Shown piece after piece: positions 42,337-53,054 of a stretch of DNA of 64,000 bases. The notes beneath the pieces were generated by a model. The model made no database searches, was not told the DNA's origin, and saw nothing but the letters and a program-made list of their open reading frames with translations. The translations under genes were made by a program, and so were the position numbers. The DNA is from Streptomyces reniochalinae (GTDB lineage: Bacteria; Actinomycetota; Actinomycetes; Streptomycetales; Streptomycetaceae). Positions within the stretch are counted from its first letter, which is position 1, and each line of letters begins with the position of its first letter. The DNA is taken from positions 62,001 to 126,000 of the forward strand of contig NZ_QOIM01000036.1 of the NCBI RefSeq assembly GCF_003323735.1, written 5' to 3'.

Positions 42337-43968
42337 GTGTTCGCGCCGGACCGCGCGGACGGGTCCGTACGCGGCTGTGCGGACACGGGGCGGGCCCGAG
42401 CCCTCCCCCCTCGCAGGGCTCGGACCTCGCCGTGGCCCTGTTCGGCCAGTCCCTCGGCCGGTTTCGACGGGACGGTGCGGATGTGGCGGTTCGGCGGGGA
42501 CGAGGGCATCGCGCCGCTGGGCAAGCCGCTGCGCGAACACACCGCCTCCGTGTGGACACTGGCCTTCTCGCCGGACGGTGACACCCTCGCCTCGGCCGGA
42601 TTCGACGAGACCGTGCGACTGTGGGACGCGTCAGAATCCGGGCATCTCCACCCGCTGGGCGAGCCGCTCACCGGACACGGCGAGGCCGTGATGTCGGTGG
42701 CCTTCAGCTCCGACGGCCGCACCCTGGCGACCGCGGGCAGGGACGACTCCCCGATCCTGTGGAACGTCGCCAACCCCGCGTACCCGCAACAGCTCGGCGA
42801 GCCGCTGACCGGTCACACGGAGGCCGTCTGGGAGGTGGCGTTCAGCCCCGACGGCCAGACCCTCGCCAGCACCGGAGCGGACCACAGCGTCCGCCTCTGG
42901 CACCGGCCGCCGACCGTCCTCACCGACTTCACCAACCCTCTGACCTCCGTCGCCTACAGCCCCGACGGCCGCCTGCTCGCCGCCGCCAGCACCGACGACG
43001 CACTGGTCCGCCTGTGGGACGTACGCGATCCGGGGCGTCCGCGCCGGCTGCCGCGCATGCTCGCCGGCCACGACGACGAGGTGCGGGCAGTCGCCTTCTC
43101 CCCGGACGGCCGTACAGTGGCCAGCGGCTCGAAGGACGGCACCGTGCGGCTGTGGGACGTCTCCGAGCCACGCCGTCCCTCCCCGCTCGGCTCGCCGTTG
43201 GACGCACACCACGGGAGCGCTCTCGCCGTCGCCTTCGCACCGGACGGCCGTACGCTGGCCACCGCCGGAGGAGACGAGACGGTGCGCCTGTGGAACCTCC
43301 GGCGGCCGCAGCACGTCAGTCCGCTCGGCAAACCGCTGCGCGGCCACGAGGAGGCCGTCACCTCCGTGGCCTTCGCCCGGGACGGCCGCACCCTGGCGAC
43401 CGGCGGTGAGGACCACACGGTGCGGCTGTGGCACGTGGGCGACGAGGCGGGCGCACGCCCCGCGGGCCGTGCGCTGAGGGGGTACGACCACACCGTCAAC
43501 GCCGTGGCCTTCTCGCCGGACGGCGCGACGCTGGCCACCGGCGGTGACGACCGTACGGTGCGGCTGTGGGACGTGCGCCGCCCCAGCCGTGCGCGGCCGC
43601 TGGGCGAGGAGTTGGCCGGGCACCGCGGGCCGGTCAGGACCGTGGCCTTCTCGCCGGACGGAAAGACGCTGGCCACCGGCGGCGGTGACACCACGGTCCG
43701 GCTGTGGGACGTGGCAGAGCCGGCGCATGCCGAACCCGTCGGGCAGCCGCTGACCGGGCATCTCGACACCGTCACCTCCGTCGCGTTCAGCCCCGTCGGC
43801 GACACCGTCGCCTCTGTCGGCTACGACCTGACAGCCCGGGTCTGGACCCTCGAACCCGGCCGTGCGGCGGACTCCGTGTGTGACCGCACCGGTGGCGTCC
43901 TCTCCCGCGCCGAGTGGGAGGAGCACCTGCCGCGACTCGCCTACCGCGAGGTGTGCGAGCCGCGCTAG
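42337..43968 (+). pseudogene. WD40 propeller remnant of a larger regulatory protein
   Basis: The open frame encodes ten complete WD40 repeats (for example VAFSPDGRTVASGSKDGTVRLW) plus one degenerate repeat at the front. The final segment (VCDRTGGVLSRAEWEEHLP) matches the C-terminus of large streptomycete proteins with XRE or kinase and nSTAND domains before the propeller. Those domains are missing. The first repeat is broken: the coding for LAVA and GQSL appears in a different frame (42422-42460) from AGFDGTVRMW, implying small deletions and a frameshift. No ribosome site precedes the GTG at 42337; translation from ATG 42481 is possible. Confidence 0.65.
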
Positions 43969-44090
43969 CCGGTTGTGCGACCGCCACGGCGAGGCCGGCG
44001 CCGAACCCGGGGCCACTGGGCAGCCGTCACCGACGCCTCGCCGCCGGTGACGGCTGCGCGTGGCGCTGTCCGCCGAGGGGCGCGGGCGAG

Positions 44091-45530
44091 TCAGCCGAAC
44101 CATCGGGTGAGGGCGCTTTCGAGGGGTTCCGCGTCCGTGCTGGACCAGGCGATGTAACCGTCGGGCCGGACCAGCAGGGCGTCGGCGCCTTGCGTGTCCT
44201 CGTCGGTCTTCGCGGTGACGTGCCGGACCCGGCCGGAGCGGCTCCCCAGCCGCCTCTCCTTGCCGTCCAGGGAGAGGAGCAGTCCCTGGCCCGCGTGCAT
44301 CAGGTCGCTGGCGCGGGCGGGGCCGTCGTCGGTGGTGAGGTGGTAGTCGGTGAGGCGGGGGCCGAGGCCGGGGTAGCGGAGGTCGAGTCCTGACATCATG
44401 CCGGAGACGTAGCGGTTGGTGTCGGGCAGCCGCAGCAGCTCCGTCATCAGGTCTCGGACCGCACCGGCGTCCTCGTCGTGCCCGGGGTTCAGGAGCAGTC
44501 CCTGCGCCCGGGTGTGCCGCAGCACGCGAGCGGCCACGGGATGCCGCTCGTCGTGGTAGCTGTCCAGCAGACCCGCGGGGGCCCAGCCGTGCACCGTGGC
44601 GGCGAGTTTCCAGCCGAGGTTGACGGCGTCCTGCACGCCCAGGTTCACCCCCTGGCCGCCGATCGGCATGTGGATGTGCGCGGCGTCCCCCGCGAAGAAG
44701 ACCCGCTTCTCGCGGTAGCGCTCGACCTGCCGTACGGCGTCGCCGAACCGCGAGGCTGCCCGCAGTTCGGCCAGCTCCGTCCGGGGCCCGTACACGGCCC
44801 GGAGCGCTTCGCTGACCTCCCCGGCGGTGACGGGCGCCTCACGTGGGGGGCCGTCGCCTGACAGCTTGCCGAAGAGCATGCGGTACAGGCCGTCGTCGTC
44901 CAGAGGGTGCAGGATCGAGAAGAAGCCGCCCGCTGAGCGGGGGTAGCGACTGAAGTGTCCGCGTGCGGTCGGTACGGCCTCGGACACGGACGCGAGGGTG
45001 AGGTCGGCGGCCACCGCGGACATCCGGCCCGCCCTCCCGGGGAAGTCCACGCCCAGCAGGGAGCGGACCGCGCTGTGGGCGCCGTCGCAGGCGACCAGGT
45101 AGCTGCCGTGAACGTTCCCGGCCCGCACTGAGTGCGCGTCCTGCTCGAGATCCGAGACCGTGTGACCGCGCAGCACCGGAACGCCTCGGCTGGTGAGGAG
45201 CCGTTCCAGGTGGGCCTCCAGCCGCGCCTGGGGGAGCCTGACCGGGTACGGGTGGCGGGTGTTCCAGGGGCGGCAGTCCAACTCGACGGGGAGCATGGCG
45301 AAGTGGCCGCCGACCGGGCGGTGGGCCCGCACTCCGTCGAGCAGTGGGTCCAGGAGGCCGCGCAGGTCGAGCACCTCGGCCGTGCGCGGTTGCAGACCTC
45401 CCGCGCGGGACTGCGTGCCGCGCTCACGCTCCTTCTCGAGGACCACGACCGAGATCCCGGCCAGGGCCAGTTCGTAGGCCAGCATCAGCCCGGTCGGCCC
45501 GGCGCCCACCACTATCACCTGGGTACGCAT
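44091..45530 (-). CDS. FAD-dependent aromatic monooxygenase, tetracenomycin/rifampicin hydroxylase type
   Basis: A 479-residue class A flavoprotein hydroxylase. It has the GxGxxG motif VVGAGPTGLMLAYELALAG, the DG motif VACDGAHSAVRSLLG, and the second FAD motif RVFFAGDAAHIHMPIGGQG. The thioredoxin-like C-terminal domain (residues about 385-479) is as in RdmE/PgaE and rifampicin monooxygenases. The ATG at 45530 follows AGAGGGGTGAG. It is divergent from a TetR gene, with a 17-bp-arm inverted repeat over the shared promoter. It may detoxify or tailor an aromatic compound. Confidence 0.9.
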   Translation of the reverse strand: MRTQVIVVGAGPTGLMLAYELALAGISVVVLEKERERGTQSRAGGLQPRTAEVLDLRGLLDPLLDGVRAHRPVGGHFAMLPVELDCRPWNTRHPYPVRLPQARLEAHLERLLTSRGVPVLRGHTVSDLEQDAHSVRAGNVHGSYLVACDGAHSAVRSLLGVDFPGRAGRMSAVAADLTLASVSEAVPTARGHFSRYPRSAGGFFSILHPLDDDGLYRMLFGKLSGDGPPREAPVTAGEVSEALRAVYGPRTELAELRAASRFGDAVRQVERYREKRVFFAGDAAHIHMPIGGQGVNLGVQDAVNLGWKLAATVHGWAPAGLLDSYHDERHPVAARVLRHTRAQGLLLNPGHDEDAGAVRDLMTELLRLPDTNRYVSGMMSGLDLRYPGLGPRLTDYHLTTDDGPARASDLMHAGQGLLLSLDGKERRLGSRSGRVRHVTAKTDEDTQGADALLVRPDGYIAWSSTDAEPLESALTRWFG

Positions 45531-45560
45531 CTCACCCCTCTTTTCCGCATCAAGTGCAAA

Positions 45561-45602
45561 CATGCACTCAGTCTACCTCGCCCTGGGTAGACTGAGTGCA
45601 TG
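45561..45602. promoter_or_regulatory. TetR operator with 17-bp arms over a divergent promoter
   Basis: CATGCACTCAGTCTACC (45561-45577) and GGTAGACTGAGTGCATG (45586-45602) are perfect arms around 8 bp. Each arm contains TAGACT, a good -10 hexamer, on the strand facing outward. On the plus strand this puts the start site at about the ATG of the TetR gene (45600), which lies inside the right arm, so that mRNA would be leaderless. Confidence 0.75.
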
Positions 45603-46229
45603 AACGAACGGACGGGTCTGCGAGAGCTCAAGAAGGAACGGACGCGGGAGACGATCGCCGAGACGGCGATCCGCCTGTTCCTGGCCAAGGGGTTCGACCA
45701 GGTCTCCGTCACGGAGGTCGCCGCCACGGCGGAGGTCTCCCGGCGGACCCTGTTCACCTACTTCCCGACGAAGGAAGACCTCGTGCTGCAACGGTTCGCC
45801 GACCACGAGAGCGAGGCCGCCCGCATCGTGCGCGCCCGCCCGGCCGGCCAGGATCCGCTGGAGGCCCTCCGCGACGCCCAGCTGGCGTCCTTGGAGCAGA
45901 GGGATCCGAACACCGGACTCAATGACACCCCGGAGACCAGGGCCTTCTTCCAGATGATCCTCGACACCGAGAGCCTGGCCGCGCGCCTGACCCGGTATGC
46001 CTCACGGGGCGTCGACGCGCTGGCCGAGGCGCTGCGGGAGGCGGGAGCGGACCCGTTGACCGCGCGTCTCACGGCGGCTCAGGTGCTCGCCGTGCAGCAC
46101 GAGTTGGCCTTTTTGAACCACGCCTGCCTCATGGACGGTTCGTCCGCCGACGACCGATACCGTGAGGCGGTCAGCGCGACCGAGCGCGCCTTCGACCTGC
46201 TGCGTCACGGGACGGCGGCCGGGCGGTAG
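45600..46229 (+). CDS. TetR-family regulator of the monooxygenase
   Basis: A 209-residue TetR-family repressor. The helix-turn-helix runs IAETAIRLFLAKGFDQVSVT to EVSRRTLFTYFPTKEDLV, with a helical ligand domain after residue 70. No ribosome site precedes the ATG; the -10 element TAGACT is about 7 bases upstream, so translation is probably leaderless. The start codon is part of the operator arm, giving tight autorepression. The divergent FAD monooxygenase is the obvious target. Confidence 0.9.
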   Translation: MNERTGLRELKKERTRETIAETAIRLFLAKGFDQVSVTEVAATAEVSRRTLFTYFPTKEDLVLQRFADHESEAARIVRARPAGQDPLEALRDAQLASLEQRDPNTGLNDTPETRAFFQMILDTESLAARLTRYASRGVDALAEALREAGADPLTARLTAAQVLAVQHELAFLNHACLMDGSSADDRYREAVSATERAFDLLRHGTAAGR

Positions 46230-46276
46230 GCGCGGCTCCACCGGCGTTGCGGCGGGAGTATTAGTGTTCGGGTCTC

Positions 46277-46834
46277 ATGACAAGTGCTGTGATCACACTC
46301 TGCGTCGCTCTGACGGGTTACTTCGCGACGTACCTCAACGGTCTGCGTCTCTCCCAGCGCGAACGCAGCCTGGAGCGGCTCAACCGGCAGCTGGCCGAGC
46401 TGTACGGGCCCCTGCTGGCCCTGGTCGAGGCCAACCACGGCGCCTACCGCATGTTCAGCCGGCTCCACCCCCGCGACGACGGCCGCAACCTCTTCCAGCA
46501 CCACCCGGACCGGCCCGGTGACCAGCCGCCCACCGACGAGGAACTGGCCGAGTGGCGGACCTGGACCGAGGCCATCATCCTGCCCAACCAGCGGGCCATG
46601 CGTCAGATCCTCACTACGAAGGCCGATCTGCTGGTCGAGCCCGAGATGCCCGGACTCCTGATGGAGCTGTACGTCTTCTCCGCCATCGACGAGATCGAGC
46701 TGCCCCGGTGGGTCACCGGAACCCGTACGCAACTGCCCCAGGAGTACCCGGCCGGTGCGGCCACCCGCTACGTGCGCGCACGCTTCGACGAGCTCAAGCG
46801 CAAGCAGACCCGGCTTCTCGGATCACGCGGGTGA
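46277..46834 (+). CDS. Membrane-anchored protein of unknown function
   Basis: A 185-residue protein with one N-terminal membrane helix (residues 3-22, VITLCVALTGYFATYLNG), then a charged helical cytoplasmic domain (LRLSQRERSLERLNRQLAEL through about 180). I do not recognise the family, though proteins of this layout with an ELYGPLLALVEAN segment are common in actinobacteria. It lies between the TetR gene and a methyltransferase on the same strand, 50 bases before the latter. Confidence 0.65.
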   Translation: MTSAVITLCVALTGYFATYLNGLRLSQRERSLERLNRQLAELYGPLLALVEANHGAYRMFSRLHPRDDGRNLFQHHPDRPGDQPPTDEELAEWRTWTEAIILPNQRAMRQILTTKADLLVEPEMPGLLMELYVFSAIDEIELPRWVTGTRTQLPQEYPAGAATRYVRARFDELKRKQTRLLGSRG

Positions 46835-46884
46835 GGGAAGGCGCCAGGCGCGGCCACGCGAGGACCGGGTGCGATGATCGAGCC

Positions 46885-47715
46885 ATGGCACGCCACACGC
46901 ACGGCACAGGAGACGAGGGGTACCTGTTGGACAACCGGCAGGTCGAGGCGGGGGAGCGGTTCACCGCACTGTCCCAGCTCTTCGACCCGTCGACGTTCCG
47001 CCACTTCGAGACGGTCGGCGTCGCCGAGGGGTGGCGGTGCTGGGAGGCCGGCGCCGGCGGAACCGCCGTGCCGGCCTGGCTGGCCCAGCGCGTCGGATCC
47101 GCCGGGCACGTGGTGGCCACCGACATCGACACCTCGTGGATGGGGCGGGCGGCAGGGTTCGCGGTGCTGCGTCACGACGTGGCGACCGAGGCGCCCCCGC
47201 CCGGTGGCCCCTTCGACCTCGTACACGCCCGACTGGTGCTGGTCCACGTCGCTGACCGGGACAGGGCCCTGCGGTCGATGGTCGAGGCGCTGCGCCCCGG
47301 CGGGTGGCTGATCGTGGAGGACGCCGACCCGGCGCTGCAACCCCGGATCTGCCCGGAGGAGTACGGGCCCGCGCAGGAGTTGGCCAACAGGCTCCGCCGT
47401 GGATTCCGCGCGCTCCTGCAACAGCGCGGCGCGGACCTGGCCTACGGGCGCAAGCTGCCGCGGACGCTGCGCGAGGCCGGACTGGCCGACGTGGAGGCGG
47501 ACGCCTACTTCCCGATCACCTCGCCCGCGTGCGCCGTGCTGGAGGAGGCCACCGTCCGCCAGGTCCGCGACAGGCTCGTCGCCGCGGGGCTGGCCACACA
47601 CGAGGAGATCGAGCGCCACCTGGCCAACATCGCCGCGGGCGGCCTCGACCTGGCCACCTCCCCGATGGTCTCCGCCTGGGGCCGACGGCCCCAGGCGGCG
47701 CACACGGCCCGGTGA
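46885..47715 (+). CDS. SAM-dependent methyltransferase, class I
   Basis: A 276-residue class I methyltransferase. Motif I is degenerate: CWEAGAGGTAVPAWLAQRVG, with EAGAGG replacing the usual ExGxGxG. The acidic strand-2 end is ATDIDTSW, and post-motif strands read FDLVHARLVLVHV and LRPGGWLIVEDAD. The N-terminal YLLDNRQVEAGERFTALSQL region resembles UbiE/COQ5-like small-molecule methyltransferases. The substrate cannot be predicted. It may be co-transcribed with the preceding unknown gene. Confidence 0.85.
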   Translation: MARHTHGTGDEGYLLDNRQVEAGERFTALSQLFDPSTFRHFETVGVAEGWRCWEAGAGGTAVPAWLAQRVGSAGHVVATDIDTSWMGRAAGFAVLRHDVATEAPPPGGPFDLVHARLVLVHVADRDRALRSMVEALRPGGWLIVEDADPALQPRICPEEYGPAQELANRLRRGFRALLQQRGADLAYGRKLPRTLREAGLADVEADAYFPITSPACAVLEEATVRQVRDRLVAAGLATHEEIERHLANIAAGGLDLATSPMVSAWGRRPQAAHTAR

Positions 47716-47857
47716 GCACGCGGCCTGGCGAGCGCGCCGCCGGCTGACCCGTACGCCTTCCGCCGGCCCTGCCCTGGCCATCGGCTCCGTTCGCCGAGGG
47801 TGAGGGGCTGCGGTGCCGGACGTCCGGCGCCCTGACGCCACTCTCCGGCGGAGGCCG

Positions 47858-49390
<1,533 letters not shown>

Positions 49391-49427
49391 CGCTTCCCCG
49401 TAGGTCATAACAGCGAAGCGGGGGACC

Positions 49428-50387
49428 ATGGTCGCCAACCTCTATGTCAGCAGGCAGTCCGACGTCCCGGTCTACCGTCAGATCGTCACGCAGCTGACGT
49501 ACATGATCGAGATGGGGCAGCTGCACGACGGCGAGCGTCTGCCCGGATCCCGTCTGCTCGCCGGCAACCTGGGCATCAACCGCAACACCGTGGCACACGC
49601 CTACAGCGAGTTGCGGTCGCGGGGCCTCCTCCAGGCCCGCGGGCGCAACGGCATGGTCGTCGTCGGCGGACAGCAGGCGCGCTCGGCCTCCGCGGCCCGG
49701 GAGCGGGCCCGAGCCGTCCTGGAGGCGGCAGCGCGCGAGTGCGTCGAGCTGGGGCTGTCCACCTCCGACATCCAGGAACTCGTGGCGGACTTCGCGGGGC
49801 GGGCGGCGGGCGCCGTACCCCGGGTGTCCTTCGTCGAGTGCAACGCCGACCGCGCCGGCTACTTCAGCGGCGAGCTGGAGAAGCACCTGGGCATCCCTGT
49901 CGAGCCGCTCGTGCTCGGCGAGTTCGAGGCCGCCGACCAGCACCACGACCTGGTGCTGACGACGTTCTTCCACCTCGCTGAGGCACGCGGCCTGCTGCGC
50001 CGTCCGACCACGGATGTCATCGCGATCGTGGTCGCTCCGCACATCCGCACGCTGCTCGAGATCGCCAAGGTGCCCAGAAGCCGCACGGTGGGCCTGTGGT
50101 ACGCGACCGACGACCAGGCCGCGAGCATCCGCGACTCCCTCACGCAGGCCGGCGTCACCAACATCGAGGTGCTGACCGGCACCACCGACGAGCATCTGCG
50201 GGGCATCGACCTTGTGGTCGTCCCCAGCGAGATGCCCGACCTCAGCGCGCGGTTCGCCGGGCGCGTACGTGTGATCGAGTTCGGCAACGTCCTCGACGCG
50301 GCCTCGCTCCGCATGGTGAGCGATGTGGTGCGCGACCTTCGGCCGGTCGCGCCGCCCCGGACGCGTACGCGTCCGCATACGCGCTGA
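49428..50387 (+). CDS. GntR-family regulator, candidate dgdA activator/repressor
   Basis: A 319-residue protein. The N-terminal GntR winged helix of the YtrA/MocR subtype reads VPVYRQIVTQLTYMIEMGQL and NLGINRNTVAHAYSELRSRG. The C-terminal part (about 95-305) is neither an aminotransferase (as in MocR) nor UTRA; it resembles a two-lobed ligand-binding fold (VSFVECNADRAGYFSGELEK, DVIAIVVAPHIRTLLEIA). It is divergent from dgdA, with two related palindromes between them. A dialkylglycine ligand is inferred. Confidence 0.8.
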   Translation: MVANLYVSRQSDVPVYRQIVTQLTYMIEMGQLHDGERLPGSRLLAGNLGINRNTVAHAYSELRSRGLLQARGRNGMVVVGGQQARSASAARERARAVLEAAARECVELGLSTSDIQELVADFAGRAAGAVPRVSFVECNADRAGYFSGELEKHLGIPVEPLVLGEFEAADQHHDLVLTTFFHLAEARGLLRRPTTDVIAIVVAPHIRTLLEIAKVPRSRTVGLWYATDDQAASIRDSLTQAGVTNIEVLTGTTDEHLRGIDLVVVPSEMPDLSARFAGRVRVIEFGNVLDAASLRMVSDVVRDLRPVAPPRTRTRPHTR

Positions 50388-50669
50388 CCTGCTGGGTCAT
50401 CATCCGGTTCCCCAGCCACCGAAGAGTACGTTCTCCCAGCCCGGCGGCCCCTGTCGTGACCTGTCCCGGTATCCGGTGGAGACCACGGGCGCCGTGGCCC
50501 GGCACGGCGAGCGAGCCCGCCGGCCCCGGCGGCCGTGACCGGGTGCGCGTGAGCGGTCCGGCCATCGCGCCGGGACGGCGCGGCCCCGCTCGCCGTGCCG
50601 GAAGTGCCGGTCGCGCATACGCTCGATCTGTCGCCTGCCGTCACAGCTGACCGGTCGAGAGGGGAACCC

Positions 50670-52094
50670 GTGGCCGTTCATCATGGTGCGCCCCGCCGGG
50701 ACACGGACGCCCGGCACGGGACACTGTCGGTCAACCCGTTCCACGTGGCGGCCGGCCCCGCCGGCATGCGGGCCACGCCCCCCGTGGACCGGATGCCCGA
50801 CGAGGCGATGGCGCCCGAGACCACGTACGGCCTCGTGCGCGACGAGTTGATGCTCGACGGCAACGCCCGGCTGAACCTGGCCACCTTCGTGACCACGTGG
50901 ATGGAGCCGCAGGCCGACGCGCTGATGGCCGAGTGCAGCGCCAAGAACATGATCGACAAGGACGAGTATCCCCGGACGGCGGAACTGGAGCGCCGCTGTG
51001 TGGCGATGCTCGCCGACCTGTGGCACGCCCCTGACCCTCGGCAGGCCGTGGGCTGCTCCACGACCGGGTCGAGCGAGGCGTGCATGCTCGCCGGGATGGC
51101 TCTCAAACGGCGCTGGTCACGCCGCGCCACGGGCAGGGACAAGACCTCTGCCGGCGACAGGCCCAACCTCGTCATGGGCGTGAACGTACAGGTGTGCTGG
51201 GAGAAGTTCTGCAACTTCTGGGAGGTCGAGCCCCGGCTGGTGCCCATGGAGGGGGAGCGCTTCCACCTGGACCCGCAGGCCGCGGCCGAGCTGTGTGACC
51301 AGAACACGATCGGTGTCGTGGGAATCCTCGGGTCCACCTTCGACGGCTCCTACGAACCGATCGCCGGCCTGTGTGCCGCGCTCGACGCCCTGCACGAGCG
51401 CACGGGACTGGACATCCCGGTGCATGTGGACGGTGCCTCAGGCGCGATGGTCGCGCCGTTCCTGGATCCCGACCTGGTGTGGGACTTCCGCCTGGAGCGC
51501 GTCGCCTCCATCAACACCTCGGGGCACAAGTACGGACTCGTGTATCCGGGGGTGGGCTGGGTGCTGTGGCGGGACGCCGAGAGCCTCCCGGCGGAACTGG
51601 TCTTCCGCGTCAACTACCTCGGCGGCGACATGCCCACCTACGCGCTGAACTTCTCCCGCCCCGGCGCACAGGTGGCGGCCCAGTACTACACCTTCCTGCG
51701 GCTGGGCCGGGCGGGCTTCCGGGCGGTCCAGCAGGCCGCACGGGACGTGGCGCACACCCTCGCCGAGGGCATCGCACGGCTGGACGACTTCCGCGTGCTC
51801 ACACGCGGGGACGACCTGCCGGTACTGGCCTTCACCACCGCACCGGGCGTCTCGGCCTACACCGTCTTCGACGTCTCACGGCGCCTGCGCGAGGACGGCT
51901 GGCTCGTCCCCGCCTACACCTTCCCGCCGCACCGGCAGGACCTTGCCGTGCTGCGCATCGTCTGCCGCAACGGCTTCACCGCCGACCTGGCCGGTCTGCT
52001 GCTCGACTCCCTGGACCGGCTGACGCCCGAACTGCGCCGCCAGCCGGGCCCGCTGGAGCAGGACGAGCGGAAGGCGACCGGCTTCCACCACTGA
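50670..52094 (+). CDS. gad: Glutamate decarboxylase
   Basis: A 474-residue PLP-dependent decarboxylase converting glutamate to GABA with proton consumption. The family layout is complete: FVTTWMEPQADALM near the start, KNMIDKDEYPRTAELE, GCSTTGSSEACMLAG, the PLP aspartate in HVDGASGAM, and the Schiff-base lysine K287 in INTSGHKYG. The C-terminus has the EDGWLVPAYTFPP segment. The GTG at 50670 follows GAGAGGGG. It stands alone on this strand, after the dgd regulator. No GABA antiporter is nearby. Confidence 0.92.
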   Translation: MAVHHGAPRRDTDARHGTLSVNPFHVAAGPAGMRATPPVDRMPDEAMAPETTYGLVRDELMLDGNARLNLATFVTTWMEPQADALMAECSAKNMIDKDEYPRTAELERRCVAMLADLWHAPDPRQAVGCSTTGSSEACMLAGMALKRRWSRRATGRDKTSAGDRPNLVMGVNVQVCWEKFCNFWEVEPRLVPMEGERFHLDPQAAAELCDQNTIGVVGILGSTFDGSYEPIAGLCAALDALHERTGLDIPVHVDGASGAMVAPFLDPDLVWDFRLERVASINTSGHKYGLVYPGVGWVLWRDAESLPAELVFRVNYLGGDMPTYALNFSRPGAQVAAQYYTFLRLGRAGFRAVQQAARDVAHTLAEGIARLDDFRVLTRGDDLPVLAFTTAPGVSAYTVFDVSRRLREDGWLVPAYTFPPHRQDLAVLRIVCRNGFTADLAGLLLDSLDRLTPELRRQPGPLEQDERKATGFHH

Positions 52095-52190
52095 GCCGCC
52101 CCGCCTCCGCGCGGCCGTCCCACGGTGATGCCGGCCTCCGCTCCAAGCTCCGCTCCGCCGCTGTGCCGTCCCCATGCCGGCGCGGTGCCG

Positions 52191-53054
52191 TCACTTGAGC
52201 CCGGACGTCTTGACGGACTCCACGATCTGCCGCTGGAAGGCGAAGAAGAGGAGCAGCATGGGCAGCGCTGCCACCGTCGCGGCCGCCAGGATGTAGTTCC
52301 AGTTGGATCCGTACTGCGTCTGGAACGAGGCGATGCCCAACTGCACGACCGTCAGGTCCTGGTCGCTGGTGGCGACCAGCGGCCAGACGAAGGCGTTCCA
52401 GTTGGCGAGGAAGAAGAAGATGGCCAGGGCGGAGAGGATCGGCCGGGACATCGGCAAGACGATGTTCCAGTACACCCGCCAGTGGCCGCAGCCGTCCACG
52501 ACCGCCGCCTCTTCCAGCTCCCTGGGCAGTTGGAGGTAGAACTGGCGCAGCAGGAAGATGCCGAAGGCGTTGAAGACGGCCGGGACGATCAGCCCGGCGT
52601 AACTGTCGAGCAGGTGCAGTTGGCGGGCCACCATGAACAGCGGGATCAGGACGACAGGCGGAGTGACCAGCAGCGTCGCGAAGATCGCTCCGAAGAGCTT
52701 GTCGCGCCCCGGGAAGCGCAGCCGCGCCAGCGCGTAGGCGGCCATCGAGTGGAAGAACAGCGCCACCACGGTGATCACCGCCGAGGTGAAGAAGCTGTTC
52801 CACAGGTAGCGCGCGAACGGTACCTCGGTGAAGACGTAGACGAAGTTGTCGAACGTGAAGTCGCGGGGGATCAGATTGCCGTCGGTGACGGTCGTCCTGG
52901 TCTTGAAGGACGAGGTGACCATCCACAGCACCGGGAAGAGGCTGATCAGCGAGACGACGACGGCCAGTACCGTCAGCCCGGTGCGGGAGGACACCGGCCT
53001 TCGCCTGCCGCCCGGTGTGCCGCCCGACCGGGTCGCCACGGTGTCACTCGCCAT
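52191..53054 (-). CDS. Sugar ABC transporter permease, MalG type
   Basis: A 287-residue permease with six membrane helices. The ATPase-coupling EAA loop reads EEAAVVDGCGHWRVYWNIVLP and the C-terminus VESVKTSGLK is typical of MalG-type subunits. Its start overlaps the end of the partner permease by 11 bases. It is the last gene of the GH172-binding protein-permease-permease operon. No ATPase is encoded in this operon. Confidence 0.88.
   Translation of the reverse strand: MASDTVATRSGGTPGGRRRPVSSRTGLTVLAVVVSLISLFPVLWMVTSSFKTRTTVTDGNLIPRDFTFDNFVYVFTEVPFARYLWNSFFTSAVITVVALFFHSMAAYALARLRFPGRDKLFGAIFATLLVTPPVVLIPLFMVARQLHLLDSYAGLIVPAVFNAFGIFLLRQFYLQLPRELEEAAVVDGCGHWRVYWNIVLPMSRPILSALAIFFFLANWNAFVWPLVATSDQDLTVVQLGIASFQTQYGSNWNYILAAATVAALPMLLLFFAFQRQIVESVKTSGLK

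Noticed and set aside
50359-50374. Palindrome GGACGCGTACGCGTCC as an operator
   Set aside because: It lies inside the 3' end of the regulator gene and is made of CG-rich alternation expected by chance in this DNA.
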